In this document: positions 8,631-17,445 of the stretch, in pieces
How the letters are laid out: every line of letters starts with the position of its first letter
How positions within the stretch are numbered: the stretch's first letter is position 1
Assembly (NCBI GenBank): GCA_023665575.1
Contig: JAMPDQ010000017.1
Coordinates: 1 to 40,451 of the forward strand
From: Candidatus Amulumruptor caecigallinarius
GTDB taxonomy: Bacteria; Bacteroidota; Bacteroidia; Bacteroidales; Muribaculaceae
DNA: 40,451 nucleotides
Direction of reading: 5' to 3'
Notes under the pieces: generated by a model
The model's database searches: none
Told to the model about the DNA's origin: nothing
Seen by the model: only the letters and a program-made list of their open reading frames with translations
Position numbers and translations under genes: made by a program

Positions 8631-11249
8631 TTATTTTCCGCGTTTGCCTGTGCGCTTAAAAGTTGCGGTGGCATTCTCAGTAGCCTCATATCCGAGCTTG
8701 ACGTTATCCACTCTGAGCACTGAACCGGTTGCAAACGCATGATACTTATTGGCCGCTATAGTTTTATTGCCCAAGCTTTGGCCTTCGTCAAGTTGTGTGC
8801 CGGTCGGGATCACGATTGCCGGCGTGACCCCTGAGCGTGTACTCTTGAATCCGAGCTGAATTTTTGCAGCTTTCTTTCCGAATGCATATGTGGGGATCAC
8901 CGTTTTGTGAGATTTCATGTCAGCACTTTCCGAGAGATATTCAGTTTTTTCGCCGATAACATCTCCGGCAATATCGAGCAGACGAATATAAACCTCAGCC
9001 AGCTCGCCATTCACAGGAGCATAAGAATAATCAAACGTCACGGAAGAGGGGCGGGTGGAAAAGCTAATGCCATCTGTGCGAGAAGAGCTTCCCAAGAAGG
9101 GATAGGATCCGAGGAACAGCTCGCCGGCGGCTTTATGCAAATCAGCCTCCGATGGTGAATTGTCACAATAATATCTTGTCGATGTTTTTTGGTCGCTCAG
9201 CGGAATGTCCGGGCCATTGTGATTGTAACCTACAGATCTCACCACTACTTCACCATTTTCCGCGAACGTAGATGGAACCATATACCATGTATTCTTATTC
9301 GCAGAATTCAGCCAGCACGTAAGCTCATTCACATCAGCCCAATTGTCGGGAGTAGATCTTACAATTGAAGACTTATGCTGATAATCTTTAGAGAAAATGA
9401 ATGAGATTCTGTATTTTCCACCCACATTCAAAGATTCGATATTGATTGTTTCAGAAACGCTTCCGAAAGTTCCGTTGGTCACATCCGTGTCGGTTTCAGT
9501 GCGGAAGGACGGGATTGCTTTTTCTATTCCTTGCATTGATGCCTTGAATGATGAATACTCGGTATCTTTTGTGAGGCCGACAATCGTGACAAAGCCGTCC
9601 TTGCCATGTGTAATGTTGGCAGAGGGGATAAGAGTCGAGCCGTTGTAGAATTGAAGGTTGTCTGCGATAGCGGCTGTTTCAGAGGCATCGGCAGCCTCAA
9701 TCTTAAGCACCACTTTGTGAGCGAAGGCATCGGGAGTGATGGAATATTCAGGCACAGCCACATTCACCTTGCAATCGAATGTTCTGGACCCCAAATGAAT
9801 CATCACATCCGTTTTGCCATCGGCACCCGGTTTTACGGGAGCCACTTCAAGCACATAGCGGAAAGTATGTCCAAGTGATGTTCTTGTTTTCGACATTGAG
9901 GGGTCAGTAAGTTTGACAACACTCTTGACGCGTGCGTCAACCATGACGCCATTCCTGTCGGGAGCCTGGAAAGTGAGCTTGTCTTTTATCGCCTCACAAT
10001 TCGAAGAAACATCAATTGTTATCTCCTCACTCATGAATTTTACCGCACCGACGGCCATTGCCGAAATATCGACAGGCTCTACATTCACCTTAACAGATAC
10101 GGGGTCGGATGTGCGTGTCTGCATATCCACCGCCTGAAGCTGAATTTCATAAGTTCCGGCCGGGAGTTTGCCTATAAATTCAGTTACATCCACCACGCCC
10201 ATTTTATCAACATTGCGGAAAAATCCAGAACAAATCACACCCGCACTCTTCAGATAAGCCTGCATGAGAGGCTCGGCATTTACAAGCTGCACCTCCTTGC
10301 CAAATGCCGGAGTGAAACCATTGGAGGATATCACATTAAGTGTGGTTGCTTTAAGTCCGCCGAAAGCAAAGACATCAAATTCAGCTGGAGAGTCGGCACC
10401 CACATTTTCGAACGCCGATATAGCAACATCGGTTGTGCAGCCTTTTGTTTTGATGGAGGGTGCCGGAGCTTTGAACAGGTCATCGGTGACATTCACCACA
10501 ACCGACTCGCTCTGCACCTCGTCTTCAAACACAACGGTGAGGCCGAGATTACCGCTGACGGAATTTCCCTCCAGACCTATAGACACCACATAATGATGAC
10601 GGGCAACAGCATTGAATTGTGCCGGTTGCAACGTAACAGTCTCGTCATTGGCATTTGTGACAGTCACATTCACTTTCACACTTTCGCCCGGCTCAATATA
10701 AGCCGGACGGTCTTCATTTTGCGCGAAAACGAGCAAATCATGGCCGGCAGTCTGCACAGCCGAGCTGTAAGCCTTGAAATAGCTCTTGAATTGATCGGTG
10801 TATCTCACCGATACCATCGCATTGGCAAGAGTTGCCACAATCGTAGCTTCCGTGGTAGCACCGGGCGACACGTGCGCAGAGGCCGAGCCTGTATAGCAAG
10901 GAGCTTCGAAACCTTGAACATTTACGTCTCCATAAGAAGCCGTGATATTATAATCACCTATAGGGAAGGCGTTTTCGCGATTAAAAGCATCCACACTCCC
11001 CCAGTTTTTGGAGAATGAGCCATCAATCTTTTCAAGCGTAATTCCGAAAGCTTCGGAACCGGGCACAACAGGACTTATAGAGTCATCGGCACGCGTTGAA
11101 CGCATCACACGGCCATCCGTTGAGAAATTCAGGTTGATTGATCCCTCGCTGTCGGAACCTCCGAACGGACTCTCATCGCTGCACGATACAATTGCGAACG
11201 TTGAGACGACCGAAGCAGCCAGAAACAATCCTTTGATTAGTTTTTTCAT
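8631..11249 (-). CDS. DUF4493 surface lipoprotein, long form; first gene of the operon
   Basis: An 872-residue lipoprotein (VSC, Cys 23) continuing SDESPFGGSDSEG. The acidic SDES just after the Cys resembles surface lipoprotein export signals described in Bacteroidetes, so display on the outer face is likely. A DUF4493 domain (about 33-260) contains STRADD at 51-56. Ig-like domains follow (about 265-400 and 400-610), then a C-terminal jelly roll (about 620-862) that ends LRVDNVKLGYE, matching the PCMD C-termini of the operon partners. The final residues (KRTGKRGK) are basic. It is the largest and first member and probably sets expression of the run. Confidence 0.83.
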   Translation of the reverse strand: MKKLIKGLFLAASVVSTFAIVSCSDESPFGGSDSEGSINLNFSTDGRVMRSTRADDSISPVVPGSEAFGITLEKIDGSFSKNWGSVDAFNRENAFPIGDYNITASYGDVNVQGFEAPCYTGSASAHVSPGATTEATIVATLANAMVSVRYTDQFKSYFKAYSSAVQTAGHDLLVFAQNEDRPAYIEPGESVKVNVTVTNANDETVTLQPAQFNAVARHHYVVSIGLEGNSVSGNLGLTVVFEDEVQSESVVVNVTDDLFKAPAPSIKTKGCTTDVAISAFENVGADSPAEFDVFAFGGLKATTLNVISSNGFTPAFGKEVQLVNAEPLMQAYLKSAGVICSGFFRNVDKMGVVDVTEFIGKLPAGTYEIQLQAVDMQTRTSDPVSVKVNVEPVDISAMAVGAVKFMSEEITIDVSSNCEAIKDKLTFQAPDRNGVMVDARVKSVVKLTDPSMSKTRTSLGHTFRYVLEVAPVKPGADGKTDVMIHLGSRTFDCKVNVAVPEYSITPDAFAHKVVLKIEAADASETAAIADNLQFYNGSTLIPSANITHGKDGFVTIVGLTKDTEYSSFKASMQGIEKAIPSFRTETDTDVTNGTFGSVSETINIESLNVGGKYRISFIFSKDYQHKSSIVRSTPDNWADVNELTCWLNSANKNTWYMVPSTFAENGEVVVRSVGYNHNGPDIPLSDQKTSTRYYCDNSPSEADLHKAAGELFLGSYPFLGSSSRTDGISFSTRPSSVTFDYSYAPVNGELAEVYIRLLDIAGDVIGEKTEYLSESADMKSHKTVIPTYAFGKKAAKIQLGFKSTRSGVTPAIVIPTGTQLDEGQSLGNKTIAANKYHAFATGSVLRVDNVKLGYEATENATATFKRTGKRGK

Positions 11250-11349
11250 CTGCCGTTATTGTTGTTTTTAAATTTTCTGAGTACTTTTACTCCAGACAAC
11301 TGCATTAATCGTTATGACATTTATGCCTGTCGCTGGAAAAACTTCAATG

Positions 11350-11377
11350 CAAATTTAACCATTTAATAGGATTATTA
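11350..11377 (-). promoter_or_regulatory. Candidate promoter for the DUF4493 surface operon
   Basis: On the minus strand TAAATTTG (11350-11357) matches the Bacteroidetes -7 element about 100 bases before the first gene. The -33 region at the expected distance is not a clean TTTG. It is the best candidate in the 182-base divergent gap shared with the DUF4923 gene. Confidence 0.4.
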
Positions 11378-11431
11378 AAGTTTTATAATTCCTTAAATCC
11401 GACAAATGTACCAATTTAACCAATACACAGA

Positions 11432-12226
11432 ATGAAAAAGTTGATTTTTGTTGCATTTTCAGCAATATTTACCATTTTAAATTTCACAACTGCATCAGCT
11501 CAGAATCTAAGCGACATATTTAAGGGAGAGAGCGGAAACATATTGGGCAACATGCTGGAGGGGGTGTTTTCAAGCTCTGAAATCAGTATCTCCGACATGT
11601 GCGGAGAGTGGAAATCGAGCGGACCCGCCGTATGTTTCCAGGGTGAAGGATTCTTGAAAAAGGCCGGGGGGATAGCAGCGGCCGCCACAATTGAATCAAA
11701 GCTTGAGCCATATTATAAAAAATATGGGCTTGACAACGCCTCGCTGACAATAGACAGCACAGGGAATTTCAAATTAAACACAACACATCTGAAGCTTTCC
11801 GGCAATATCACACAAACAGATTCGATAAAACCGGGCGTGTTTGAATTCAATTTCAGAGTGTTTGGAAAGATGAAAATCGGCTCTGTCACAACATATGTGC
11901 AGAAGACATCAGAATCGATGGATGTGATGTTTGACGCCACCAAGCTAAAGGGTTTGATAAACAAGATATCCACTTTAACAGGCATAGACATGGTGAAGAC
12001 TCTCAGCACCACGCTCGACAGCTACGACGGTCTGAGCATCGGCTTTCACTTCACAAAATTAAAAACCGAGCCGTCGGCCTCATCAGCGAAAAAAAATGCT
12101 AAAGACTCCAAGAACACTACTGCCAACAAGACATCACAAAACAAAACAAGCAACGACACAACTTCCGGGAGGAAGACATCTGTCGACAAGCTGCTTGATA
12201 TTCTAAAAAGCAAGATGGGGAAATAA
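11432..12226 (+). CDS. DUF4923 (lipocalin-like) exported protein
   Basis: A 264-residue protein with a signal peptide (residues 1-23, TASAQ). The core matches the DUF4923 lipocalin-like family of Bacteroidales, marked by W.SSGPAVCFQGEGFLKKAGGIAAAATIE at about 58-90 and an alternating-strand barrel to about residue 208. The last 55 residues are a low-complexity Lys/Asn/Ser/Thr tail (KKNAKDSKNTTANKTSQNK...) that ends in a short amphipathic helix; such a tail is not needed by the fold. No ligand is known. It is divergent from the surface lipoprotein operon and convergent with riboflavin synthase, ending 7 bases from that gene. Confidence 0.82.
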   Translation: MKKLIFVAFSAIFTILNFTTASAQNLSDIFKGESGNILGNMLEGVFSSSEISISDMCGEWKSSGPAVCFQGEGFLKKAGGIAAAATIESKLEPYYKKYGLDNASLTIDSTGNFKLNTTHLKLSGNITQTDSIKPGVFEFNFRVFGKMKIGSVTTYVQKTSESMDVMFDATKLKGLINKISTLTGIDMVKTLSTTLDSYDGLSIGFHFTKLKTEPSASSAKKNAKDSKNTTANKTSQNKTSNDTTSGRKTSVDKLLDILKSKMGK

Positions 12227-12233
12227 CCGTAGC

Positions 12234-12869
12234 CTAAATGGCAGCCAGGCGCGCAAGATATTTGCCGAGAATATCAAACTCGAGATTGACTGTAGTTCCC
12301 GCATTTATGGTTTTGAAATTTGTGTTGTCGTGAGTGTAAGGAATGATTGCCACCTTAAAAGAAGACTTGAGAATATCGGGATTTTCAGAGTCGGGTTGTG
12401 AATCAGGCTCGCACACGGTAAGGCTGACTCCATTTACAGTGACAGAACCCTTGTCGACAGTGAAATATCCTTTGCGCGCCATTTCGCGTGGCACATCATA
12501 TACAAACTTATAATACCAGCTGCCATCGGCTTCTGAAACAGATTCGCACACAGCAGTCTGATCAACATGACCCTGCACAATATGCCCGTCAAGACGGCCG
12601 TCGAATTTCAGACTGCGCTCCACATTCACCGAATCTCCGACTCGGAGCATGCCCAGATTTGAGCGTTCAAGGGTTTCCTTAATAGCTGTGACTGTATATG
12701 TGGCGTCATCATTAAGGCTGACCACAGTGAGACACACACCATTGTGCGAAACGCTCTGATCAATTCTCAACTCGTTGGCAAAAGCGCATTTCAATGTGAT
12801 ATGAAGATTATCCTCTTCTCTTACAAGAGCCACAACCCGGGCGGCTTCCTCAACAATTCCTGAAAACAT
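12234..12869 (-). CDS. ribE: Riboflavin synthase, alpha subunit
   Basis: Catalyses dismutation of two 6,7-dimethyl-8-ribityllumazine molecules to riboflavin, the last step of riboflavin synthesis, in the cytosol as a homotrimer. The 211-residue product starts with the invariant MFSGIVEE. It contains two repeated lumazine-binding barrels, seen from the duplicated SVSHNGVCLTVV (about 39-50) and GSVTVNGVSLTVC (about 141-153), and a C-terminal helix. The length is normal. The start codon lies only 11 bases from the end of a 650-base repeat element, so its promoter must lie inside that repeat. No FMN riboswitch was recognised upstream. Confidence 0.95.
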   Translation of the reverse strand: MFSGIVEEAARVVALVREEDNLHITLKCAFANELRIDQSVSHNGVCLTVVSLNDDATYTVTAIKETLERSNLGMLRVGDSVNVERSLKFDGRLDGHIVQGHVDQTAVCESVSEADGSWYYKFVYDVPREMARKGYFTVDKGSVTVNGVSLTVCEPDSQPDSENPDILKSSFKVAIIPYTHDNTNFKTINAGTTVNLEFDILGKYLARLAAI

Positions 12870-12880
12870 TATCTTCTCAA

Positions 12881-13533
12881 TTTAGAGTCTGTTTCATTAA
12901 AAATTCAACATTTAGATCAGCTTATTTTTGACATAATTTTTTCAATCTCAGAAGGAGAAACCTCTCTGCTGTGAACGGTGAGATTGGATAAATCAGCTAA
13001 AAAAAGTGTCGAACTAAAATGATTTTGTCATTGATACAGACATAAATATTAAATAATTTAACTTTCGCAAGTTTACAACTTGCGAAAAACAAGGAGGTTC
13101 GAGGTTGGTTATTAGCATCAATTACATTGTAATTTTACAATGGTTATCTCATTAACCTTTCTAACTGCCCAACTCTAACCTTCAAGATTCCAAGTTGCCA
13201 GCAACTTGCGAAACTTGAGTTTGTAAAATTATTCTGTTTTTAAAGTTACTATAGTCTAGTGAATTTGGGCATTTTTACCCTTTTGGTTCAGTCATATAGC
13301 TCGCCATATTCCTTCATCTGCAAGAATAAATCTGCGCCAAATTCGCGACCCCTGCTTTAACATTTTTACATTTTTAGGGGAATGGAGTCTAAATTAATAT
13401 TGGCCTCGCATGCATAGTCGGAGTTGACCTTTAAATCTGTCATATTGCCGGATATTATCCTTATTCTACAGATCCAAACCCGGCTCATGCATGCAATCCC
13501 TAATGTTGATTTTTTATGAAACAGACTCTAAAA
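12881..13533. repeat. Composite MITE-like intergenic element (copy A)
   Basis: The whole gap between riboflavin synthase and the ATPase gene is repeat-derived and holds no gene. The ends are imperfect terminal inverted repeats of about 32 bases: the left starts ttagagtctgtttcatt (12882) and the right ends tatgaaacagactctaaa (13532). Inside are gcatgcat-type subterminal inverted repeats near the right part (about 13405 and 13490), a 160-base palindrome-ended module, and another end-like motif, ggggaatggagtctaaat, at about 13378-13395. It shares extended similarity with copy C at 32182-32720. No transposase is encoded, so it would be non-autonomous. Confidence 0.7.
13060..13221 (+). repeat. Palindrome-ended module inside copy A
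   Basis: A module of about 160 bases bounded by ttcgcaagtttacaacttg (near 13065) and gcaacttgcgaaacttgag (near 13201). It has the central core attacattgtaattttac. The same module recurs at 19564-19715 and 40398-40451 in this orientation and at 32397-32577 in the opposite one. Confidence 0.7.
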
Positions 13534-13624
13534 GGCCACTTTTAGTGGCAAAGTTAAAAATTTATTTATAATTTTATAGTCCGTTTCAAGAAATCCTGTT
13601 CAAAAAAATTTAGGCAAACCAATT

Positions 13625-13690
13625 ATAAGAGTCTATTTCATAAAAAATCAACATTAGGGGCGGATTATTTTTGAGATAATTTCATCTTAC
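13625..13690 (+). repeat. Half copy of the repeat element (left end)
   Basis: The bases from 13627 reproduce a left element end, agagtctatttcataaaa, and the adjoining acattaggggcgg.tta.ttttgagataattt seen in copy C. It ends just before the ATPase gene. It contains TATTTTTG (13666-13673), which matches a -7 promoter element and would give a leader of about 25 bases for the gene at 13703. No TTTG lies at the -33 distance, so promoter activity is uncertain. Confidence 0.55.
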
Positions 13691-13702
13691 AAACAAATCC
13701 AC

Positions 13703-15364
13703 ATGTCACGTAGCATCACACTGCCGCCATCAATACATGGCAAAAACACACCCGAGGGACTTAATGCGCGCCAAATCACCATAATCGGAGGCAACGGTGC
13801 AGGCAAATCCCATTTCATGGAGGAAATGATTGAGATGTGCGGAGACCGCTCCTACACACTCAACGCGTTATCGGCCTTCTACGCTGATGCTGCCGAATCA
13901 GTGCTTCCAAGCTCAATTGATGCCCAATATCGTGACGCTGCAAGACAACATTCATATATGCGCACGGATGCAGTGAGTCGTCTTGACAAGCTCATTTATA
14001 TGGTATTTGCCGACGAACTGGAGAGTCTTCTTGATAACAAAGCTCTTATAGCCGAGGGCAAAAATGCCGACATTACAGCCACCAGGCTTGATATGGTCAG
14101 AGCCCGATGGGAAAAAATATTTCCCGGCAACAGGATATGCCGCAGCAAAGGAAACCTGATGTTCAACACAACCAGCGGGGATGACCGGATAGGAGCACAC
14201 GCGCTCAGTCAGGGAGAAAAGACAGTATTGTTTTATCTGCTCGGCGTGCTTTATGCACCGGAAAATGCCGTGATTTTTATTGATTCGCCCTCTTTATTTG
14301 TGCATCCTTCGATTATTTCAAATCTTTGGAACACGATTGAAGACATGCGCAGAGACTGCGCATTTGTATACAACTCGGTTGATGTGGATTTTCTCAGCAA
14401 CCGCACCGGCAACACATGTATCTGGGTGAAGCGCTATTTCTCCGACAGCCGCGAGTGGGATTACGAGATACTTCAGGATTCGGAATCACTGAGCGATGAG
14501 ATAATGATAGAGCTGGCCGGGAGTCGCAAGCCCGTGCTTTTCATAGAGGGAGACATCTCGCATTCGATTGATTCCAAATTATACAGGCTTGTGTTCACAG
14601 ACCGCACGGTGCGTCCGCTGGGTTCATGCGAAAAAGTGATAGAGACCACCCGCTCCTTCAATGACCTACAATCGATGCATCATCTTCAAAGCATGGGAAT
14701 TGTGGATCGAGACCGGCGCACCGACACGGAAGTGGAATATCTGCGCCGAAAAAATATTTTAGTGCCGGATGTGGCAGAAATAGAAAACATATTCTTGCTT
14801 CCCGACATTATAAAGGTAATGGCCGGGGTGCGTGGTCGCGACGGGAACAAGATTCTGCACAGAATTGAAAAATATGTGATGCACCTGTTCAAACAGCAGG
14901 CTGAGGAGCAGGCAATGCAACATGTCCGCCACAAAATGAAACGCAATGTGGAGTGCAAAATTGATGGCCGGTTTCACTGCATAACCGCACTTGAAACACA
15001 TCTGAGAAAATTGGAGACGCAACTCCAACCCCGGAAACATTACAACCGCATCCGGGAAGAGTTTGCAGCCAAAATTCGCGACAACGACTATGCAGGCGTA
15101 CTCAAGGTGTTCAATCACAAGCCGATGCTCGCAGGGAGCGGACTGCATAAGCTTCTCGGCTATTCCACACGCGAAGAATATGTCGGGGGTGTGCTTGATG
15201 TGCTGAAGACATCCGGCAAAGAATCGAGGCAACTGAGAAATGTTATAAAGCATTGTCTGCATGCAAATGATTCCGGGCAAATCGTTGGCACAAAGCCCGG
15301 TGAAGGAAACTCCGAAAAAAAAGAGACAACAGCGAACAAAAAGAAAAAACAAAATAGAAAATGA
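13703..15364 (+). CDS. Fused ABC-type ATPase and DUF4435 (TOPRIM-like) protein
   Basis: A 553-residue two-domain protein. The N-terminal ATPase has a Walker A (GGNGAGKS, 29-36), an ABC-like signature (LSQGEK, 168-173) and a Walker B (VIFIDSP, about 190-196). The usual catalytic Glu after the Walker B Asp is replaced by Ser. From about 280 a DUF4435 domain begins, with an acidic FIEGD, a DRD (GIVDRDRR) and a later Glu (EIEN), the residues expected of a TOPRIM-type nuclease site. The Lys-rich tail is probably disordered. The same two domains, as separate or fused proteins, form the AriA/AriB core of the PARIS anti-phage system, and OLD nucleases are similar. It overlaps glgB by ATGA, so a conserved housekeeping role is also possible. 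Domains are well supported; function is not known. Confidence 0.78.
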   Translation: MSRSITLPPSIHGKNTPEGLNARQITIIGGNGAGKSHFMEEMIEMCGDRSYTLNALSAFYADAAESVLPSSIDAQYRDAARQHSYMRTDAVSRLDKLIYMVFADELESLLDNKALIAEGKNADITATRLDMVRARWEKIFPGNRICRSKGNLMFNTTSGDDRIGAHALSQGEKTVLFYLLGVLYAPENAVIFIDSPSLFVHPSIISNLWNTIEDMRRDCAFVYNSVDVDFLSNRTGNTCIWVKRYFSDSREWDYEILQDSESLSDEIMIELAGSRKPVLFIEGDISHSIDSKLYRLVFTDRTVRPLGSCEKVIETTRSFNDLQSMHHLQSMGIVDRDRRTDTEVEYLRRKNILVPDVAEIENIFLLPDIIKVMAGVRGRDGNKILHRIEKYVMHLFKQQAEEQAMQHVRHKMKRNVECKIDGRFHCITALETHLRKLETQLQPRKHYNRIREEFAAKIRDNDYAGVLKVFNHKPMLAGSGLHKLLGYSTREEYVGGVLDVLKTSGKESRQLRNVIKHCLHANDSGQIVGTKPGEGNSEKKETTANKKKKQNRK

Positions 15365-17445
15365 AAAAGAAACTCGCTATCTTGCGAAATGACCCATGGC
15401 TTGAGCCATTTGCAGGAGCCATTGAAGGCAGACATCAAGATGTGATACGCAAATATATGGAAATCACCGCCAACACTGACGGTAATATTAAAAAATTTGC
15501 CAACGCATACAATTGGTTTGGTCTCCACCGCGACAAGAAAGGTGACTGGATTTTCAGAGAATATGCCCCTAATGCCACTGCTATAGAGCTAATAGGAACA
15601 TTCAACGACTGGAAACATGACAGCACCTACAAGCTGGCAAAGCAGCCCGACGGGAGCTGGGAAGGAAAGTTCCCGGCAGATTCAATCCACAATGGTGACC
15701 TTTATAAGATGCTTGTGACATGGGATGGAGGACAGGGCGAACGAATACCGGCTTATGCAACTCGCGTGGTTCAAGACAATGACACAAAGATATTTTCGGC
15801 CGAGGTGTATATGCCTGAACATCCTTATCGGTTCAAGGTGAAGGGATTTACGCCCGACACCAAACCACTTTTGATATATGAGGCACACATCGGCATGGGA
15901 GAAAACAAAGAGGGAGTCGGCACCTATGATGAATTTCGCCGCAACATTCTTCCACGTATCGCCAAAGACGGATATAACGCCATACAGCTCATGGCGATAC
16001 AAGAACACCCTTATTATGGGTCGTTCGGCTATCATGTAAGCAGTTTTTACGCTGCATCTTCACGGTTTGGCACACCCGATGACCTGAAACGTCTAATTGA
16101 TGAGGCACACGAACTTGGGATAGCCGTGATTATGGACATCGTGCATTCTCACGCTGTAAAAAATGAAGTGGAGGGCCTCGGGCGTCTTGACGGAAGTTAC
16201 GACCTCTATTTCTACGGTGACTCACGTCGTGAGCATCCCGCCTGGGATTCTCTATGTTTCGATTATGGGAAAAACAGCGTGCTTCACTTCCTGCTCTCAA
16301 ATTGCAAATTCTGGCTTGATGAATATAAATTCGACGGCTTCCGTTTTGACGGAGTGACGTCAATGCTTTATTATAACCACGGACTTGGCAAGGCATTCAG
16401 CGGATATAGCGACTACTATGATGGCAATGAAGACACCAACGCATTAGTGTATCTTGCACTTGCCAACATCCTTATTCACGAAGTCAATCCCAAAGCAATA
16501 ACAATAGCGGAAGAAATGAGCGGAATGCCCGGGCTTGCATCAAGATTCGAAGACGGAGGTTTGGGTTTCGACTATCGCCTTGCAATGGGGATTCCCGACT
16601 ATTGGATAAAAATGATTAAGGAAAAAAAGGATGAAGACTGGCATCCCACCTCAATCTTCTGGGAGCTCACCAACCGTCGAGCAGATGAGAAGACAGTGAG
16701 CTATTGCGAGAGCCACGACCAGGCGCTCGTAGGCGACAAGACCATAATTTTCCGGCTTATCGACAAAGAGATGTATTGGCACATGATGGTGGACGACACC
16801 AACGGCGTAGTGGACCGCGGAATGGCACTGCATAAAATGATTCGTCTTGTGACACTCGCTTCAATCAACGGTGGCTACCTCAATTTCATGGGCAACGAAT
16901 TCGGACATCCCGAATGGATCGACTTCCCCAGGGAGGGAAACGGCTGGAGCTATAAATATGCTCGCAGACAATGGGATCTTGTGGACCGTGAAGACCTGAA
17001 ATATAAATTTCTCAATGCATTCGACAACCGGATGATAGGACTGGTGTCGGGCGTCTACAACTTCCAGGCACTCCCGGTTGAGAAATTATGGGAAAAAGAT
17101 GACGACCAGATACTCGCATTCATGCGTGGAGACCTGATATTTGTGTTCAACTGGAGTCCCAACCGCTCCTTCACCGACTACGGCTTCCTCGCACCGGCCG
17201 GGGAATATGAGGTGGTTCTGAATTCTGACGATACAATTTTCGGCGGCCATGGCTTTATTGATGACAAAGTTCATCATTTCACGATGCCCGACCCACTCTA
17301 CAGTCCGTCGGGTAAAGGATGGCTGAAAATGTATATACCTGCACGCACTGCGCAAGTGCTGAGAAAAGTAAAGAAGCATGAAGCCGGCAAAAGCACGGCC
17401 GAAGAGAAAAAGGAAAAGAGCCCCAAAAAGAGAATTGCAAAATGA
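15361..17445 (+). CDS. glgB: 1,4-alpha-glucan branching enzyme (GH13_8 type)
   Basis: Cuts alpha-1,4 glucan chains and rejoins them through alpha-1,6 links to branch glycogen, in the cytosol. The 694-residue product has an N-terminal CBM48 (about 50-130) and a GH13 barrel. Conserved region I is DIVHSH (Asp 259), region II is FRFD with nucleophile Asp 330, region III is IAEE with general acid Glu 384, and region IV is ESHD. The C-terminal beta domain follows, ending in a Lys/Glu-rich tail. The SHAVKN and AEEMSGMP variants resemble the eukaryote-like subgroup common in Bacteroidetes. The start overlaps the preceding ATPase gene (ATGA) and the end overlaps cmk in the same way. No other glycogen genes are adjacent. 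Confidence 0.95.
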   Translation: MKKKLAILRNDPWLEPFAGAIEGRHQDVIRKYMEITANTDGNIKKFANAYNWFGLHRDKKGDWIFREYAPNATAIELIGTFNDWKHDSTYKLAKQPDGSWEGKFPADSIHNGDLYKMLVTWDGGQGERIPAYATRVVQDNDTKIFSAEVYMPEHPYRFKVKGFTPDTKPLLIYEAHIGMGENKEGVGTYDEFRRNILPRIAKDGYNAIQLMAIQEHPYYGSFGYHVSSFYAASSRFGTPDDLKRLIDEAHELGIAVIMDIVHSHAVKNEVEGLGRLDGSYDLYFYGDSRREHPAWDSLCFDYGKNSVLHFLLSNCKFWLDEYKFDGFRFDGVTSMLYYNHGLGKAFSGYSDYYDGNEDTNALVYLALANILIHEVNPKAITIAEEMSGMPGLASRFEDGGLGFDYRLAMGIPDYWIKMIKEKKDEDWHPTSIFWELTNRRADEKTVSYCESHDQALVGDKTIIFRLIDKEMYWHMMVDDTNGVVDRGMALHKMIRLVTLASINGGYLNFMGNEFGHPEWIDFPREGNGWSYKYARRQWDLVDREDLKYKFLNAFDNRMIGLVSGVYNFQALPVEKLWEKDDDQILAFMRGDLIFVFNWSPNRSFTDYGFLAPAGEYEVVLNSDDTIFGGHGFIDDKVHHFTMPDPLYSPSGKGWLKMYIPARTAQVLRKVKKHEAGKSTAEEKKEKSPKKRIAK

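Noticed and set aside
12870-13060. FMN riboswitch upstream of riboflavin synthase
   Set aside because: The upstream sequence is repeat element throughout and lacks the conserved FMN-aptamer segments.
12881-13702. CRISPR array or insertion sequence in the repeat-rich gap
   Set aside because: The repeats are few, inverted and unevenly spaced, with no regular spacers, and no transposase frame is present.
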